In this document: positions 33,740 through 42,078 of the stretch, in pieces | How positions within the stretch are numbered: position 1 is the stretch's first letter | Layout: each line of letters starts with the position of its first letter | Origin: Alphaproteobacteria bacterium | Lineage (GTDB): Bacteria; Pseudomonadota; Alphaproteobacteria; Caulobacterales; Caulobacteraceae | DNA length: 64,000 bases | NCBI GenBank assembly: GCA_018821435.1 | Contig: JAHJME010000040.1 | Location: 105,416-169,415 of the forward strand | Direction: 5' to 3' | Notes under the pieces: model-generated | The model's database searches: none | Seen by the model: only the letters and a program-made list of their open reading frames with translations | Told to the model about the DNA's origin: nothing | Translations under genes and position numbers: made by a program

Positions 33740-34659
33740 GCGGCGAGCTCGCCCGGCGCATCGAGGCCGAGCTGCTGACGCCCGCGCCCGAGGCAGTGGT
33801 GGCCCTGGCGCGGGCCCTGGCCGATCCGGGCGTCGACGCCGCGATCCTCTACTACGGCTCGACCCTGCGGACCGGCGACCTCTCCGGCATCCTGGATTTC
33901 TACCGGCTGACACGACGCCCGCACCGGCGTGGCCTGCACGGGCTGGTGGAACGGGTGCTGTGGCCGGAGGTCAGCTACCACGAGGTGGCCGTCGGCGGAC
34001 GCGTGCTGCGGGCCAAGGTGGCGACCCTGCCGCTGGCCACGTTCCGCCGCGCCGCCGAGGGCCGGACGCTGGACACCACCATCTGGGCCCGCTTCGTCCA
34101 GCCGACCCAGCGCGTCTGGAGCGCCGACGCCAAGGCCGCCGCCGATGCGACCAGTGCGGTCAGCGCCGCGGTGGTCACCGCGAGCCGCTACGCCGCCGCC
34201 CTGGGCCCGGACGCGGGCGCGGCGGAGGACTTCTGGCTGGCGCTGTTCCGAAAGACCTATGCCGCCGAATTCCGGGTGGAGAGCACCGATCGCGCCGACA
34301 CGGTGATGGCCTCGGGCGCAGATCGCTACGCCGCGATCCTGCCGCTGGCCTGGCGCGAGGGCGGCGTCGTGTTCGACGGCGAGGGGGCCGTGCTCAGGCC
34401 CGTGAAGCAAGGCCTGCCCGGCTGGACCTGGCCCGACCTGGCGGGCAAGCCGCTCAACATGGCGCGGATCCTGAAGGCGGCCTTCACCTTCGACGGCGCC
34501 GCGCGCTACGCGGCCTACAAGGTCGAGCGGCACACGGGGATCGAGATCGCGGTCACGCCCTTCCGCGAGCGCCACCCGTTCCTGGCGGCGCCCGGGGCGT
34601 GGATCGAACTACGTCGACGCCAACGCGCGTCGCGCGCCGATCCTTCAAGCGGGAGATAA
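33736..34659 (+). CDS. cpgC: Unknown partner of the ceramide phosphoglycerate operon, candidate CpgC
   Basis: 307 residues from GTG at 33736 (GTGA overlap). The stretch YYGSTLRTGDLSGILDFY resembles the GS...DxD core of pol-beta-type nucleotidyltransferases, but the spacing is irregular. The middle is alanine-rich and helical (about 130-175), and the C-terminus carries a basic tail. No transmembrane helix is obvious. As the third gene of the operon it matches the C. crescentus gene required for ceramide phosphoglycerate whose chemistry I do not recall as settled. It ends in a hairpin shared with the opposing spt gene. Confidence 0.75.
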   Translation: MSGELARRIEAELLTPAPEAVVALARALADPGVDAAILYYGSTLRTGDLSGILDFYRLTRRPHRRGLHGLVERVLWPEVSYHEVAVGGRVLRAKVATLPLATFRRAAEGRTLDTTIWARFVQPTQRVWSADAKAAADATSAVSAAVVTASRYAAALGPDAGAAEDFWLALFRKTYAAEFRVESTDRADTVMASGADRYAAILPLAWREGGVVFDGEGAVLRPVKQGLPGWTWPDLAGKPLNMARILKAAFTFDGAARYAAYKVERHTGIEIAVTPFRERHPFLAAPGAWIELRRRQRASRADPSSGR

Positions 34660-34678
34660 GGCCTTCTTGCGAAGGCCT
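34659..34678. terminator. Shared bidirectional hairpin between cpgC and spt
   Basis: AGGCCTTC (34659-34666) pairs perfectly with GAAGGCCT (34671-34678) across a TTGC loop. The first base is the last base of the cpgC stop and the last base is the last base of the spt stop, so one compact hairpin occupies exactly the 18 bp between two convergent genes. There is no T run on either side. Confidence 0.65.
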
Positions 34679-35892
34679 CAGGCCGAGGCGCGACGGGCCC
34701 GCTGAAGCAGGCCGTGTTCCAGACCCAGGCGCTCGAAGATGTTGAGTACCGCATCGATCTGCTCGGTCGTGTGGGCCGCGCTGACGCTGGAGCGCAGCAG
34801 CGATTTGTTCTCGGGCGTGGCCGGCGGGATCGCCAGGTTCAGGTAGACCCCGTTCTGCAGCAGGGCGTTCCACATCGTGACCGCCATGGCCTGGTCCGGC
34901 ATCACCACGGCGGTGATCGGGCTGGCATGCGGGCCGACCGCATAGCCCATGTCCCGCAGACCTTCGTAGAGGCGGTCCGCGTTGGCGGCGAGCTGGGCGC
35001 GCAGGCTGGAGTCTTCCTCCAGGCGCTTCAGCGCCGTCAGGGTCGAGGCGATCACGGCCGGCGGCAGCGAGGCGGTGAACATGTAGGGCCGGCTGACGAT
35101 GCGCAGCAGGTCGAAGTTCTCTTCGTCCGAGACCAGGAAGCCGCCCACGGCGCCCAGGCTCTTGGAGAAGGTGCCGACGATGAAGTCGACGTCGGCTTCC
35201 ACGCCGGCGGCTTCGGCGAGGCCACGGCCCTTTTCGCCCAGCACGCCCATGGAGTGGGCTTCGTCCACCAGCAGGTAGGCGCCCATTTCCTTCTTGATGG
35301 CGACCATCTCCTTGAGCGGCGCGACGTCGCCGATCATGGAATAGATGCCCTCGACCACGATCAGGCTGCCCTTGGCCTGGTCGCCCATGCGGCGCAGGCG
35401 CTTGTGCAGGTCTTCCGGATCGTTGTGGCGGAAGCGGATGACTTCGGCGCCCGAGAGCTTGGCGGCGTCGTAGATCGACGCGTGGCTGTCGGCGTCGAGG
35501 ATCAGGTGGTCACCGCGGCCCACGAGGCCGGAGATGCCGCCCAGGTTGGCCTGATAGCCGGTCGTGAAGACCATGGCGTGCTTGCGGCCGTAGAACTTGG
35601 CCAGCGCCGTCTCCAGCGCGGCATGGCCGGCGAAGGTCCCGTTGGCGAAACGCGAGCCCGTCGTGCCGGTGCCCCAGGTGCGGACGGCTTCGGCCGAGGC
35701 CTCGATGCAGGCCGGATCGAACGTCAGGCCCAGGTAGTTGTTGGTGCCGAGAAGGATGACCTTCTGGCCGTTCAACATGCCTTCGGTGGGCGACAGGACG
35801 GCGTCGAATCGAACGTTGGACGGATCGGCGCCAGCCGCGCGGATGCCATCCAGAGGGGCGCGATAGCCCAGGTGCTTGTCGAGTAGCGACAT
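34678..35892 (-). CDS. spt: Serine palmitoyltransferase
   Basis: 404 residues of the alpha-oxoamine synthase family: GTNNYLGLT, DADSHASIYD, LLVDEAHSMGVLG and the PLP-binding Lys in GTFSKSLGAVGG (about Lys244). It condenses serine with an acyl thioester to 3-oxosphinganine, the first step of sphingolipid synthesis. The identity as Spt rather than KBL or BioF rests on the adjacent dedicated acyl carrier protein, cerR-like reductase, acyl-ACP synthetase and cpg genes. The acp gene ends 2 bp upstream, so acp-spt form one transcript. Confidence 0.92.
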   Translation of the reverse strand: MSLLDKHLGYRAPLDGIRAAGADPSNVRFDAVLSPTEGMLNGQKVILLGTNNYLGLTFDPACIEASAEAVRTWGTGTTGSRFANGTFAGHAALETALAKFYGRKHAMVFTTGYQANLGGISGLVGRGDHLILDADSHASIYDAAKLSGAEVIRFRHNDPEDLHKRLRRMGDQAKGSLIVVEGIYSMIGDVAPLKEMVAIKKEMGAYLLVDEAHSMGVLGEKGRGLAEAAGVEADVDFIVGTFSKSLGAVGGFLVSDEENFDLLRIVSRPYMFTASLPPAVIASTLTALKRLEEDSSLRAQLAANADRLYEGLRDMGYAVGPHASPITAVVMPDQAMAVTMWNALLQNGVYLNLAIPPATPENKSLLRSSVSAAHTTEQIDAVLNIFERLGLEHGLLQRARRASA

Positions 35893-35894
35893 CC

Positions 35895-36149
35895 TTAAGC
35901 CTTCACCCGCAGCTTGTTGATCAGATCGGAGAGGTCGCCGACCGTTTGTACCGTCGCCAGACGGTCTAGGGGAATCGAGAGGTCGAAACGATCCTCAAGC
36001 TCCATGACGATGTTCATGAGCGCAAGCGAATCCACAGCGAGATCGCGGGCGATGTCGGTATCGGGGGTGACCTGAACGCTACGGCCCAGGACCGTCTCAG
36101 CCGCTCGCGCGACTTCGCGGACGGTCAAATCCGTCGCCAGTTCCACCAT
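35895..36149 (-). CDS. acpR: Dedicated acyl carrier protein for sphingolipid synthesis
   Basis: 84 residues from ATG at 36149, which has a GGGGGG ribosome site 6 bases upstream; an ATG at 36164 would add five residues. Phosphopantetheine attaches at the Ser of AVDSLALM (Ser41). The sequence differs from housekeeping AcpP and is followed after 2 bp by spt, so it likely delivers the acyl group for 3-oxosphinganine formation, loaded by the acyl-ACP synthetase encoded at 37205-38914. Symbol by recalled C. crescentus work; treat as tentative. Confidence 0.88.
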   Translation of the reverse strand: MVELATDLTVREVARAAETVLGRSVQVTPDTDIARDLAVDSLALMNIVMELEDRFDLSIPLDRLATVQTVGDLSDLINKLRVKA

Positions 36150-36211
36150 ACGCGAGCCCCCCATCGGCTCTCATGACTCTCAACGCCAAGCGGGTACGTA
36201 AGCCTGTCCGA

Positions 36212-36242
36212 CCGGTTTTTCCACCCGTGCATGGAAAACCGG
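36212..36242. repeat. Long inverted repeat upstream of acp-spt
   Basis: CCGGTTTTTCCA (36212-36223) and TGGAAAACCGG (36232-36242) pair with one extra T, around an 8-bp spacer. It lies 63-93 bp before the acp start and 16 bp past the cerR stop. Lacking a T run on the minus strand, it looks more like an operator or a 5' leader hairpin of acp-spt than a cerR terminator. Confidence 0.55.
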
Positions 36243-36257
36243 GTCACAAAACCGCAT

Positions 36258-37208
36258 CTAATGTTTCATCCATCCCGCAGTGCGGTACCAGGCCAGGGTC
36301 ATCGAAAACCCCGTGTCGAGCTCGTAGATCGCCGCCGGACGCGCCCCTGGAAGCTCTCCCGGTGCGACAGCCCAGTCCGGATGCAGCAATTCGCGGGCCT
36401 TTGCCGAGGTCAGCATCGGCGTCCGTCCCAGTAGCAATGTGAAATCATTTGTGATTCCGATGGCGTGGATCAGCGCCCCCGGAACGGCCGCGAACCGCGG
36501 CGTGCGGTCGCAGGCGCGGGCTGCCGCGACCATCAATTCACGCCACGAGTAGCCGTCGATGCGTGAGTCGCAGAGCGCGACGGGTCGTCCGGTCGGCTGC
36601 GCTGCAGCAAGCGCCGCCGTCTGCTGCGCCGCGTCCTCGACGTGGATCATCGCCACCTTGGCCGTTCCGCTCAGCAGCGGCAGCACGGGACTCAGCGCCG
36701 CCGCCTGGAACACCGGCAGCAGCTCGCGGTCGCCGGGTCCGTAGATCGCGCAAGGTCGGGCGATGGTCAGGCGATCGCCCAGGACCTCGGTCATGGCGGC
36801 CTCGCCGGCCCGCTTGCTGGCGCTGTAGTGCGACAGCTGCGGCTCGCGGGCGGTAAGGCTGGAAATGAAGACGACGTGGGGCGCCTTTGCCGCCGCCAGC
36901 GCCACGCGGCGCGCGCCGGCGACGTTGACGGCGTCGAAGGCGGCGCGGCTCTTGGCCTTCACCAGCCCGGCGCTGTGGATCACCACGTCCGCGCCGTCGC
37001 AAAGCCGGGCCAGGGCAGGCTCGTCGTTCAGGTCGCCGATGACCACCTCGGGCGTCACCTCGCGCCAGAGGGCGTCGATGGGATCTCGCCGCGCCAGCAC
37101 GCGCACCCACCAGCCGTTGGCGGCCAGGGCGCGGACGATATGGCGACCCAGGAAGCCGGTGGCCCCGGTGACCGCCGCCAGCTTGCCCAGGCCGACCTGG
37201 CCGGTCAG
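36258..37208 (-). CDS. cerR: NAD-dependent epimerase/SDR-type ceramide reductase (CerR), CTG start
   Basis: 316 residues if started at CTG 37208. The dinucleotide-binding GATGFLG (about 15-21) and the YxxxK catalytic pair in HYSASKR are present, and IARPCAIYGPGD is typical of extended SDRs. In C. crescentus CerR reduces the oxo-ceramide. The first ATG/GTG/TTG in this frame is GTG 37106, which would delete the Rossmann motif. CTG 37208 overlaps the stop of the acyl-ACP synthetase gene as CTGA and has AGGAGG seven bases upstream, so it is the likely start. Confidence 0.85.
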   Translation of the reverse strand: MTGQVGLGKLAAVTGATGFLGRHIVRALAANGWWVRVLARRDPIDALWREVTPEVVIGDLNDEPALARLCDGADVVIHSAGLVKAKSRAAFDAVNVAGARRVALAAAKAPHVVFISSLTAREPQLSHYSASKRAGEAAMTEVLGDRLTIARPCAIYGPGDRELLPVFQAAALSPVLPLLSGTAKVAMIHVEDAAQQTAALAAAQPTGRPVALCDSRIDGYSWRELMVAAARACDRTPRFAAVPGALIHAIGITNDFTLLLGRTPMLTSAKARELLHPDWAVAPGELPGARPAAIYELDTGFSMTLAWYRTAGWMKH

Positions 37209-38914
37209 GCCGGCTCCTCCTGGTTGAAGGCGCCGGCCAGGAACAGGGTCCGCGCCTTGGAGCGGCTGAGCTTGCCGGACGAGGTCTGGGGCAGGGCGTG
37301 GGCGCCCACCAGCTCGACCTTGGCCTCAACACCGTGACGGGCGCGCAGCACGGCCGCCACGTCGCCGGTGAGCGCCTGGCGCACCTCCGGGTCGCTGCTT
37401 CGGGCCTGGACCAGCACCACGAGCTGTTCGCCCGCGTCCTGGTCGACCGAGAAGGCGGCGACGTCGCCGCTGCGCAGGCGCTCGATCTCGGACTCGGCGG
37501 TCCATTCCAGGTCCTGCGGCCAGACATTGCGGCCGTTCAGCAGGATCAGGTCCTTGGCGCGGCCGGTCGGCACGATCTGGCCGTCGGCCAGGTAGCCGAG
37601 GTCGCCGGTGTCCAGCCAGCCGTCCCGCGACAGCACCGCGGCCGTGGCCTGCGGGTCGCCGTAGTATTCCCGCATCAGGCTGGGTCCGCGGGCGAACAGC
37701 CGGCCGACCCGGCGCTCGGGCAGGAGGGCGCCGGTCTCGTCACGGACCTCGAGCTCGTGGCCTTCGAAGATCGCGCCGCAACGGACGAACGCCCGCGAGC
37801 GCTCGCCGGAGCCTGGCGTCACGGCGCCGTCCTTCTCCATGCGGTCCACATCGACGGTGTCGAAGATCAGGCCGGTGTCCAGCGGCGACATCGAAAGGCC
37901 CAGGGTGGCCTCGGCCATGCCGTAGCTGGCCACGAAGGCGGTGGCCCTGAAGCCCGCCGCCTCGTAGCGCTCGGCGAAGGACGTCAGCGGGCCGGGGCGC
38001 ACCATGTCGCCGCCGCAGCCGGCGATACGCCACTTCGTCAGGTCCAGGCCCTCGCGGGTGCCGTCGCCACGCTTGGCGCACAGCTCGTAGCCGAAGCTGG
38101 GGCTGTAGGAGATGGTCCCGCCGTTCTTGGACAGGATGTCCAGCCACAGCAGGGGCCGGCGCACGAACGCGCCCGTCGGCATCAGGTCGATCGACATCTG
38201 CGCCGACATCGGCATCAGCAGGAACCCGACCAGGCCCATGTCGTGATACAGCGGCAGCCACGAGATCGCGCGATCGTCGGCGGTGACCTGCAGGCCGCCA
38301 CGGGTCGAGGCCAGGGCGTTGGCCATCAGGGCGCGGTGGGTGCAGAGCACGCCGGTCGGATTGCGGGTGCTGCCCGAGGAGAACTGCACGTACGACGGGT
38401 CGTCCGGCGTCGGCGCGGGCAGGTCGGTGGGCGGGGCTTCGGGCAGGTCGGAGACCTGCATGGCGATCCGGGTCCCGGCGGTCTTGGCCGCGTCCTGCAG
38501 CCAGGGCAGAAGCGTCTCGGCGCCGAACACGGCGGCGGCGCTGGCCGAGGCCAGCATCCGTCCGATCTGCTCCACATAGGCGTCGCGGCCGCCCAGCGGC
38601 GTGGGCAAGGGCAGCGGCGCGGGCGTGATGCGCGCGTACTGGCAGGCGAAGAAGGCCACGACGAAATCGACGTCCGTGTCGGCCACCAGGCCCACGCGGT
38701 CATGCGGCTTCAGGCCGGCGGCCAGGAAACGGGCGGCCATGGCGCGCGCGCGGGTCCGCAGCTCGCCATAGGGGATGGCTTCGATCAGCTCGCCGCGCAG
38801 GCCGTAGAGATTGATGCCGGTCGGGCCCCGGGCGGCGAAGTCGAGCGCCTCGGTCAGGGTCGCGAAGCCGTCCCGGTGGAAGGGGCGGTCCGGAGCGGTA
38901 GGAGTAGCAGTCAA
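37205..38914 (-). CDS. aasR: Fatty acyl-AMP ligase/acyl-ACP synthetase of the sphingolipid pathway
   Basis: 569 residues from TTG at 38914, which overlaps the flippase stop (TTGA). ANL features: VQFSSGSTRNPTGV, SWLPLYHDMGLVG of the fatty acyl-AMP ligase type, ASYGMAEATLG, DTGDLGYLADGQIV and the C-terminal Lys in TSSGKLSRSK. FAAL-type enzymes load acyl groups on carrier proteins rather than CoA, which fits charging of the nearby acyl carrier protein for Spt. Name follows recalled C. crescentus usage; tentative. Confidence 0.88.
   Translation of the reverse strand: MTATPTAPDRPFHRDGFATLTEALDFAARGPTGINLYGLRGELIEAIPYGELRTRARAMAARFLAAGLKPHDRVGLVADTDVDFVVAFFACQYARITPAPLPLPTPLGGRDAYVEQIGRMLASASAAAVFGAETLLPWLQDAAKTAGTRIAMQVSDLPEAPPTDLPAPTPDDPSYVQFSSGSTRNPTGVLCTHRALMANALASTRGGLQVTADDRAISWLPLYHDMGLVGFLLMPMSAQMSIDLMPTGAFVRRPLLWLDILSKNGGTISYSPSFGYELCAKRGDGTREGLDLTKWRIAGCGGDMVRPGPLTSFAERYEAAGFRATAFVASYGMAEATLGLSMSPLDTGLIFDTVDVDRMEKDGAVTPGSGERSRAFVRCGAIFEGHELEVRDETGALLPERRVGRLFARGPSLMREYYGDPQATAAVLSRDGWLDTGDLGYLADGQIVPTGRAKDLILLNGRNVWPQDLEWTAESEIERLRSGDVAAFSVDQDAGEQLVVLVQARSSDPEVRQALTGDVAAVLRARHGVEAKVELVGAHALPQTSSGKLSRSKARTLFLAGAFNQEEPA
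37216..37221 (-). promoter_or_regulatory. Ribosome binding site that decides the cerR CTG start
   Basis: AGGAGG on the minus strand at 37221-37216, inside the last codons of the acyl-ACP synthetase gene, stands seven bases before CTG 37208. It is a perfect Shine-Dalgarno match at an ideal distance and there is no other start codon it could serve in the cerR frame. Confidence 0.75.
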
Positions 38915-40281
38915 ACGTCGCCTTTCAGACTCTCGGGATCAGGCGTCGGCGTCGCCGCCTGTGGCCGAATCCCGTTCTCGCGCAAGATGAACCACAGCAT
39001 TCCCAGGGCAAGCGCGCCCGACGCCGCGGCCAAGCCAGCGCCCGCGCCTATAAGGCCGAACCGCGTCACGAGGAAGGGCAGCATGGCCAGGAAGGCGGCG
39101 CTGACCGCCAATCGGACCCGCACGGCGGCTCCCGGCTTGCCCAGGGAAATCAGCATCGGCTCCAGCGGCAGGGCGAAGACGCCGATCACCGCGGCGCCCA
39201 CCTGCCAGGTCATCACATCGGCCGCGGGCTCGAACGCCTTGCCCATGACCAGGGCCAGGAGGCTCGGGCCGGCAAGCCAGCTGGCCGCCAGCATCACCAG
39301 GGCCACGCCGCCCGCCAGCAGGCCGACGTTGCGCGCCAGCCGCCACATGGCGTGGTGGTGATCCTCGGCGCGCAGCCGCGCCAGTTCGGGATAGAGGGCC
39401 GGGGTCAGCAGCTTGGCGGGCTTGGCCAGGGCGTCGGCGACCTGCCGGCCCACGCGCCAGAACGCGGCCTGCGCCGGGCCGACCATCGCGCCGACGATCA
39501 GGGTCGCCACGTGGGTGAACGCCACGTCCAGGGTGGTGGCGAGGTTGGTGTTCCAGGCGAACCGCCACGCGCCCGGCATGCCTTCGGTGAGAGGGCCGCG
39601 CCAGGAGAACTCATGCAGCAGGCCGCGCTTCTTCAGTTCCAGCAGCGCCGACCCGGCCAGGTACAGCCAGCTGCCGAACGTGGCCACGGCCGTCGCCAGC
39701 AGGAAGCCTTCCATCCCCGACCCCAGCGCCAGGGCCACGAGGCCGCCGATCACCCGGATGAGCGAGATCAGCCCGGCCTGCCAGGCCAGTACGTCGAAGC
39801 GGTCGAACAGCCGCAGCAGGCCCAGTGGCGTCGCCGAGACCATGAAGGCGATCGACAGCATGAACAGCGCCGCCGCCGGCGCCTCCTTCGGTCCCCAGCC
39901 CAGGGCGCTGGCGAAGGCGAACGCGCCGATCATGCCGACGGCGATGCCCAGGATGGTGCTGGCCAGGTCCAGCAGCACGGTGAAGCGCAACACGCGCTGG
40001 AACGGCTTCACCTGGCCCTCGGCCAGGGGGCGGGCCCCGTAGTGCAGGATCGTCTGCCAGGACTGGAACTTGACCACTTCGCCCAGGAACTGGCCGAACG
40101 CCTGGATCAGCACCAGCACGCCTAGCTCGGCCGCGCCCAGCGCCCGGGCGGCGATGGCCATGAAGGCCAGGCCCAGCACCGCGTTGACCGTGCGGCCGCC
40201 CAGCAGGAGGCCGGCGTTGGCCACCACGCGCCGCAGGATCGGCCGTACGCCGGCGATCTGTTCGGCCTGGGAAGCGCTCAT
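38911..40281 (-). CDS. Wzx/MATE-like polysaccharide-type flippase, candidate sphingolipid flippase
   Basis: 456 residues from ATG at 40281, with GGAGGAG 12 bases upstream; a GTG at 40308 would add nine residues. Twelve or more hydrophobic helices in a MOP-superfamily arrangement (NAVLGLAFMAIAARALG near the start, a repeat-like second half). First gene of the flippase-aasR-cerR operon, joined by TTGA and CTGA overlaps. Flipping of a lipid-linked sugar or of ceramide derivatives across the inner membrane is inferred from context; a Wzx-type role for another glycan cannot be excluded. Confidence 0.78.
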   Translation of the reverse strand: MSASQAEQIAGVRPILRRVVANAGLLLGGRTVNAVLGLAFMAIAARALGAAELGVLVLIQAFGQFLGEVVKFQSWQTILHYGARPLAEGQVKPFQRVLRFTVLLDLASTILGIAVGMIGAFAFASALGWGPKEAPAAALFMLSIAFMVSATPLGLLRLFDRFDVLAWQAGLISLIRVIGGLVALALGSGMEGFLLATAVATFGSWLYLAGSALLELKKRGLLHEFSWRGPLTEGMPGAWRFAWNTNLATTLDVAFTHVATLIVGAMVGPAQAAFWRVGRQVADALAKPAKLLTPALYPELARLRAEDHHHAMWRLARNVGLLAGGVALVMLAASWLAGPSLLALVMGKAFEPAADVMTWQVGAAVIGVFALPLEPMLISLGKPGAAVRVRLAVSAAFLAMLPFLVTRFGLIGAGAGLAAASGALALGMLWFILRENGIRPQAATPTPDPESLKGDV

Positions 40282-40487
40282 GCGCGGAATCGACTCCTCC
40301 GCCGTCACCCTCGACAGCGCGCCCTCAACTACCTTCTACCATGGGCCGGCGCAAAGCCCCGCGCGGCGCGGCGGCGCAGGTCGCGCGCCTCCGACGCGGC
40401 GTGTGCGCCGTAGATCGTATGCCGGCTTGTCGCGGGCGGCGCGTGCGTCATTCTACGCGCCGGGTTCTACGGAATGGGGTGGGTTCG

Positions 40488-42071
40488 ATGCGCAGGTTGC
40501 TCGCAAGTCTGGTCGCGGTGGTCGTGGCGGCGTTCGCCCAGCCCGCCGGCGCCGAGATCCGCGCCCTGATCGTGACGGTGTCGCAGTACACCGCGCCGAT
40601 CCCCTCGCTGGAGGGGCCGCCCAACGACGCCGCGGCGCTGAAGGCGGTGCTGATGGAGCAGGGCGCAAAGGACATCGTCTCGATCAACGACGCCCAGGCC
40701 ACCCGCGCCAGCATCCGCGGCGCGCTGCAGGCGCTGGGGCAGCGCTCGAAGCCCGGCGACTGGGTGGTCTTCTACTACGCCGGCCACGGCTCGCAGGCGA
40801 AGTCGACCGACCCGGACGAAGAGGACGGCATGGACGAGTTCCTGCCGCTCAGCGGGTTCAAGGTGTCCAAGCCGGATCCGAACCAGTTCATCCTCGACAA
40901 CGACCTGCACGGCTGGCTGGTGAACTTCTTCCCGACCACGGTGAACGTGCTGCAGATCGCCGACGCCTGCCACTCGGGCACGATGAACCGCAGCCTCGCG
41001 GCGCCGTCGCCGTTCAAGCGCCGCTCGGCGCTGGACAACCCGATGGCGATCTCGCTGCCGCCCAGTCCGGCCGACCCGATGGCCGTGGCCCCCGCCGGAG
41101 CCAATCCGCCCAACCTCGTCTATGTGGGCGCCGCCCAGGACAACCAGTTCGCCCTGGAAGGCCCGCTGCCGCGCGGCGACTCCCCCTCGCGTGGTCTGCT
41201 GACCTACGCCCTGGAAGGCGCGTTGAAGGACCGGCGTCCGAACGGGCGGCTGGCCGCCGACGCCGACGACGACGGCAAGCTCTCGCTGGCCGAACTGGCC
41301 TCCAGCCTGGAAAGCCGCACCCGGGAGCTGTCCAGCACCCAGCAGTGGTCCAGCGCCGCCGTCCCGGCCCGCAACGAGCGCAGCGTAATCTTCCAGCCGC
41401 TGAAGGCGCCCCCGGCCGACGAGCGGCCCGTCGAGGTCAAGCCCGCCGACGCCCAGGCCGCCGACCTGCTGGGCGGCAAGGGGCCGTGGGCCTCGATCCC
41501 GCGCGGCACGCCCGACCTGACCTGGAACGCCAAGGAGGGCTGGGTCACCGACAGCCGCGGCGACCGGGTGGCCGAGAACCTGACGACGCCCGAGGCGCTG
41601 AGCGGCGTGATCATGAAACGCCAGGCCGTCAGCCAGCTGGCCGGCTCGGCCAACGAACGTCAGCTCAAGGTCGACATCGGCCCCAGGCCCAAGGGCCAGC
41701 TCTACAAGAACGGCGAGAGCGTCGACCTGGCCGTCACCCACCGGGGCGGGGAGGCGTGGCTGACCGCGTTCAACCTGGCCGGCGACGGCACGGTGCAGAT
41801 GCTCTACCCGCTGGAGGGCGATGGCGACGGCCGGATGGTCGCGGGCCAGACCCGCGTGGTCATGGCGCGCACCAAGGCCTCCGCGCCGTTCGGCGTCGAC
41901 AATGTGGTGGCCATCGCCACGCCGACGGACCCGAAGGTGCTGCGCGCGGCGCTGAAGCGGATCGACGGCAAGCGCGATGCGATGGTCGCGTCCGGCCTGG
42001 TGCGCGACGAACTGGACGCCGCCAAGGGGCAGGCCGCAATGGCGTTGGGCGAGCTCTACACGGGCCGCTAA
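40488..42071 (+). CDS. Secreted caspase-like (C14) protease with DUF4384-type C-terminus
   Basis: 527 residues from ATG at 40488, which opens a signal peptide ending at AGA-E (about 23). The caspase fold has its His in FYYAGHGSQ (His100) and its Cys in IADACHSGT (Cys161). Residues about 395-520 match the DUF4384 pattern, LAVTHRGGEAWLTAFNLAGDG and YPLEGDGDG. Exported metacaspase-like proteins of this kind are poorly understood; substrates are unknown. The neighbouring convergent gene at 42079 encodes a FecR-like secreted protein whose relatives often accompany such caspases, suggesting a paired envelope system. Confidence 0.87.
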   Translation: MRRLLASLVAVVVAAFAQPAGAEIRALIVTVSQYTAPIPSLEGPPNDAAALKAVLMEQGAKDIVSINDAQATRASIRGALQALGQRSKPGDWVVFYYAGHGSQAKSTDPDEEDGMDEFLPLSGFKVSKPDPNQFILDNDLHGWLVNFFPTTVNVLQIADACHSGTMNRSLAAPSPFKRRSALDNPMAISLPPSPADPMAVAPAGANPPNLVYVGAAQDNQFALEGPLPRGDSPSRGLLTYALEGALKDRRPNGRLAADADDDGKLSLAELASSLESRTRELSSTQQWSSAAVPARNERSVIFQPLKAPPADERPVEVKPADAQAADLLGGKGPWASIPRGTPDLTWNAKEGWVTDSRGDRVAENLTTPEALSGVIMKRQAVSQLAGSANERQLKVDIGPRPKGQLYKNGESVDLAVTHRGGEAWLTAFNLAGDGTVQMLYPLEGDGDGRMVAGQTRVVMARTKASAPFGVDNVVAIATPTDPKVLRAALKRIDGKRDAMVASGLVRDELDAAKGQAAMALGELYTGR

Positions 42072-42078
42072 AGCGGGC

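Noticed and set aside
37106..37208. GTG at 37106 as the cerR start
   Set aside because: It removes the NAD-binding GATGFLG motif and has no good ribosome site; CTG 37208 has a perfect one.
36538..37527. A 329-codon frame overlapping cerR on the same strand
   Set aside because: It is arginine/serine-rich shadow sequence in another frame; the Rossmann and YxxxK motifs lie in the cerR frame.
24916..40281. The sphingolipid region as a recently acquired island
   Set aside because: Base composition and codon use look like the rest of the window and there are no mobile genes at its edges, so it reads as native to this lineage.
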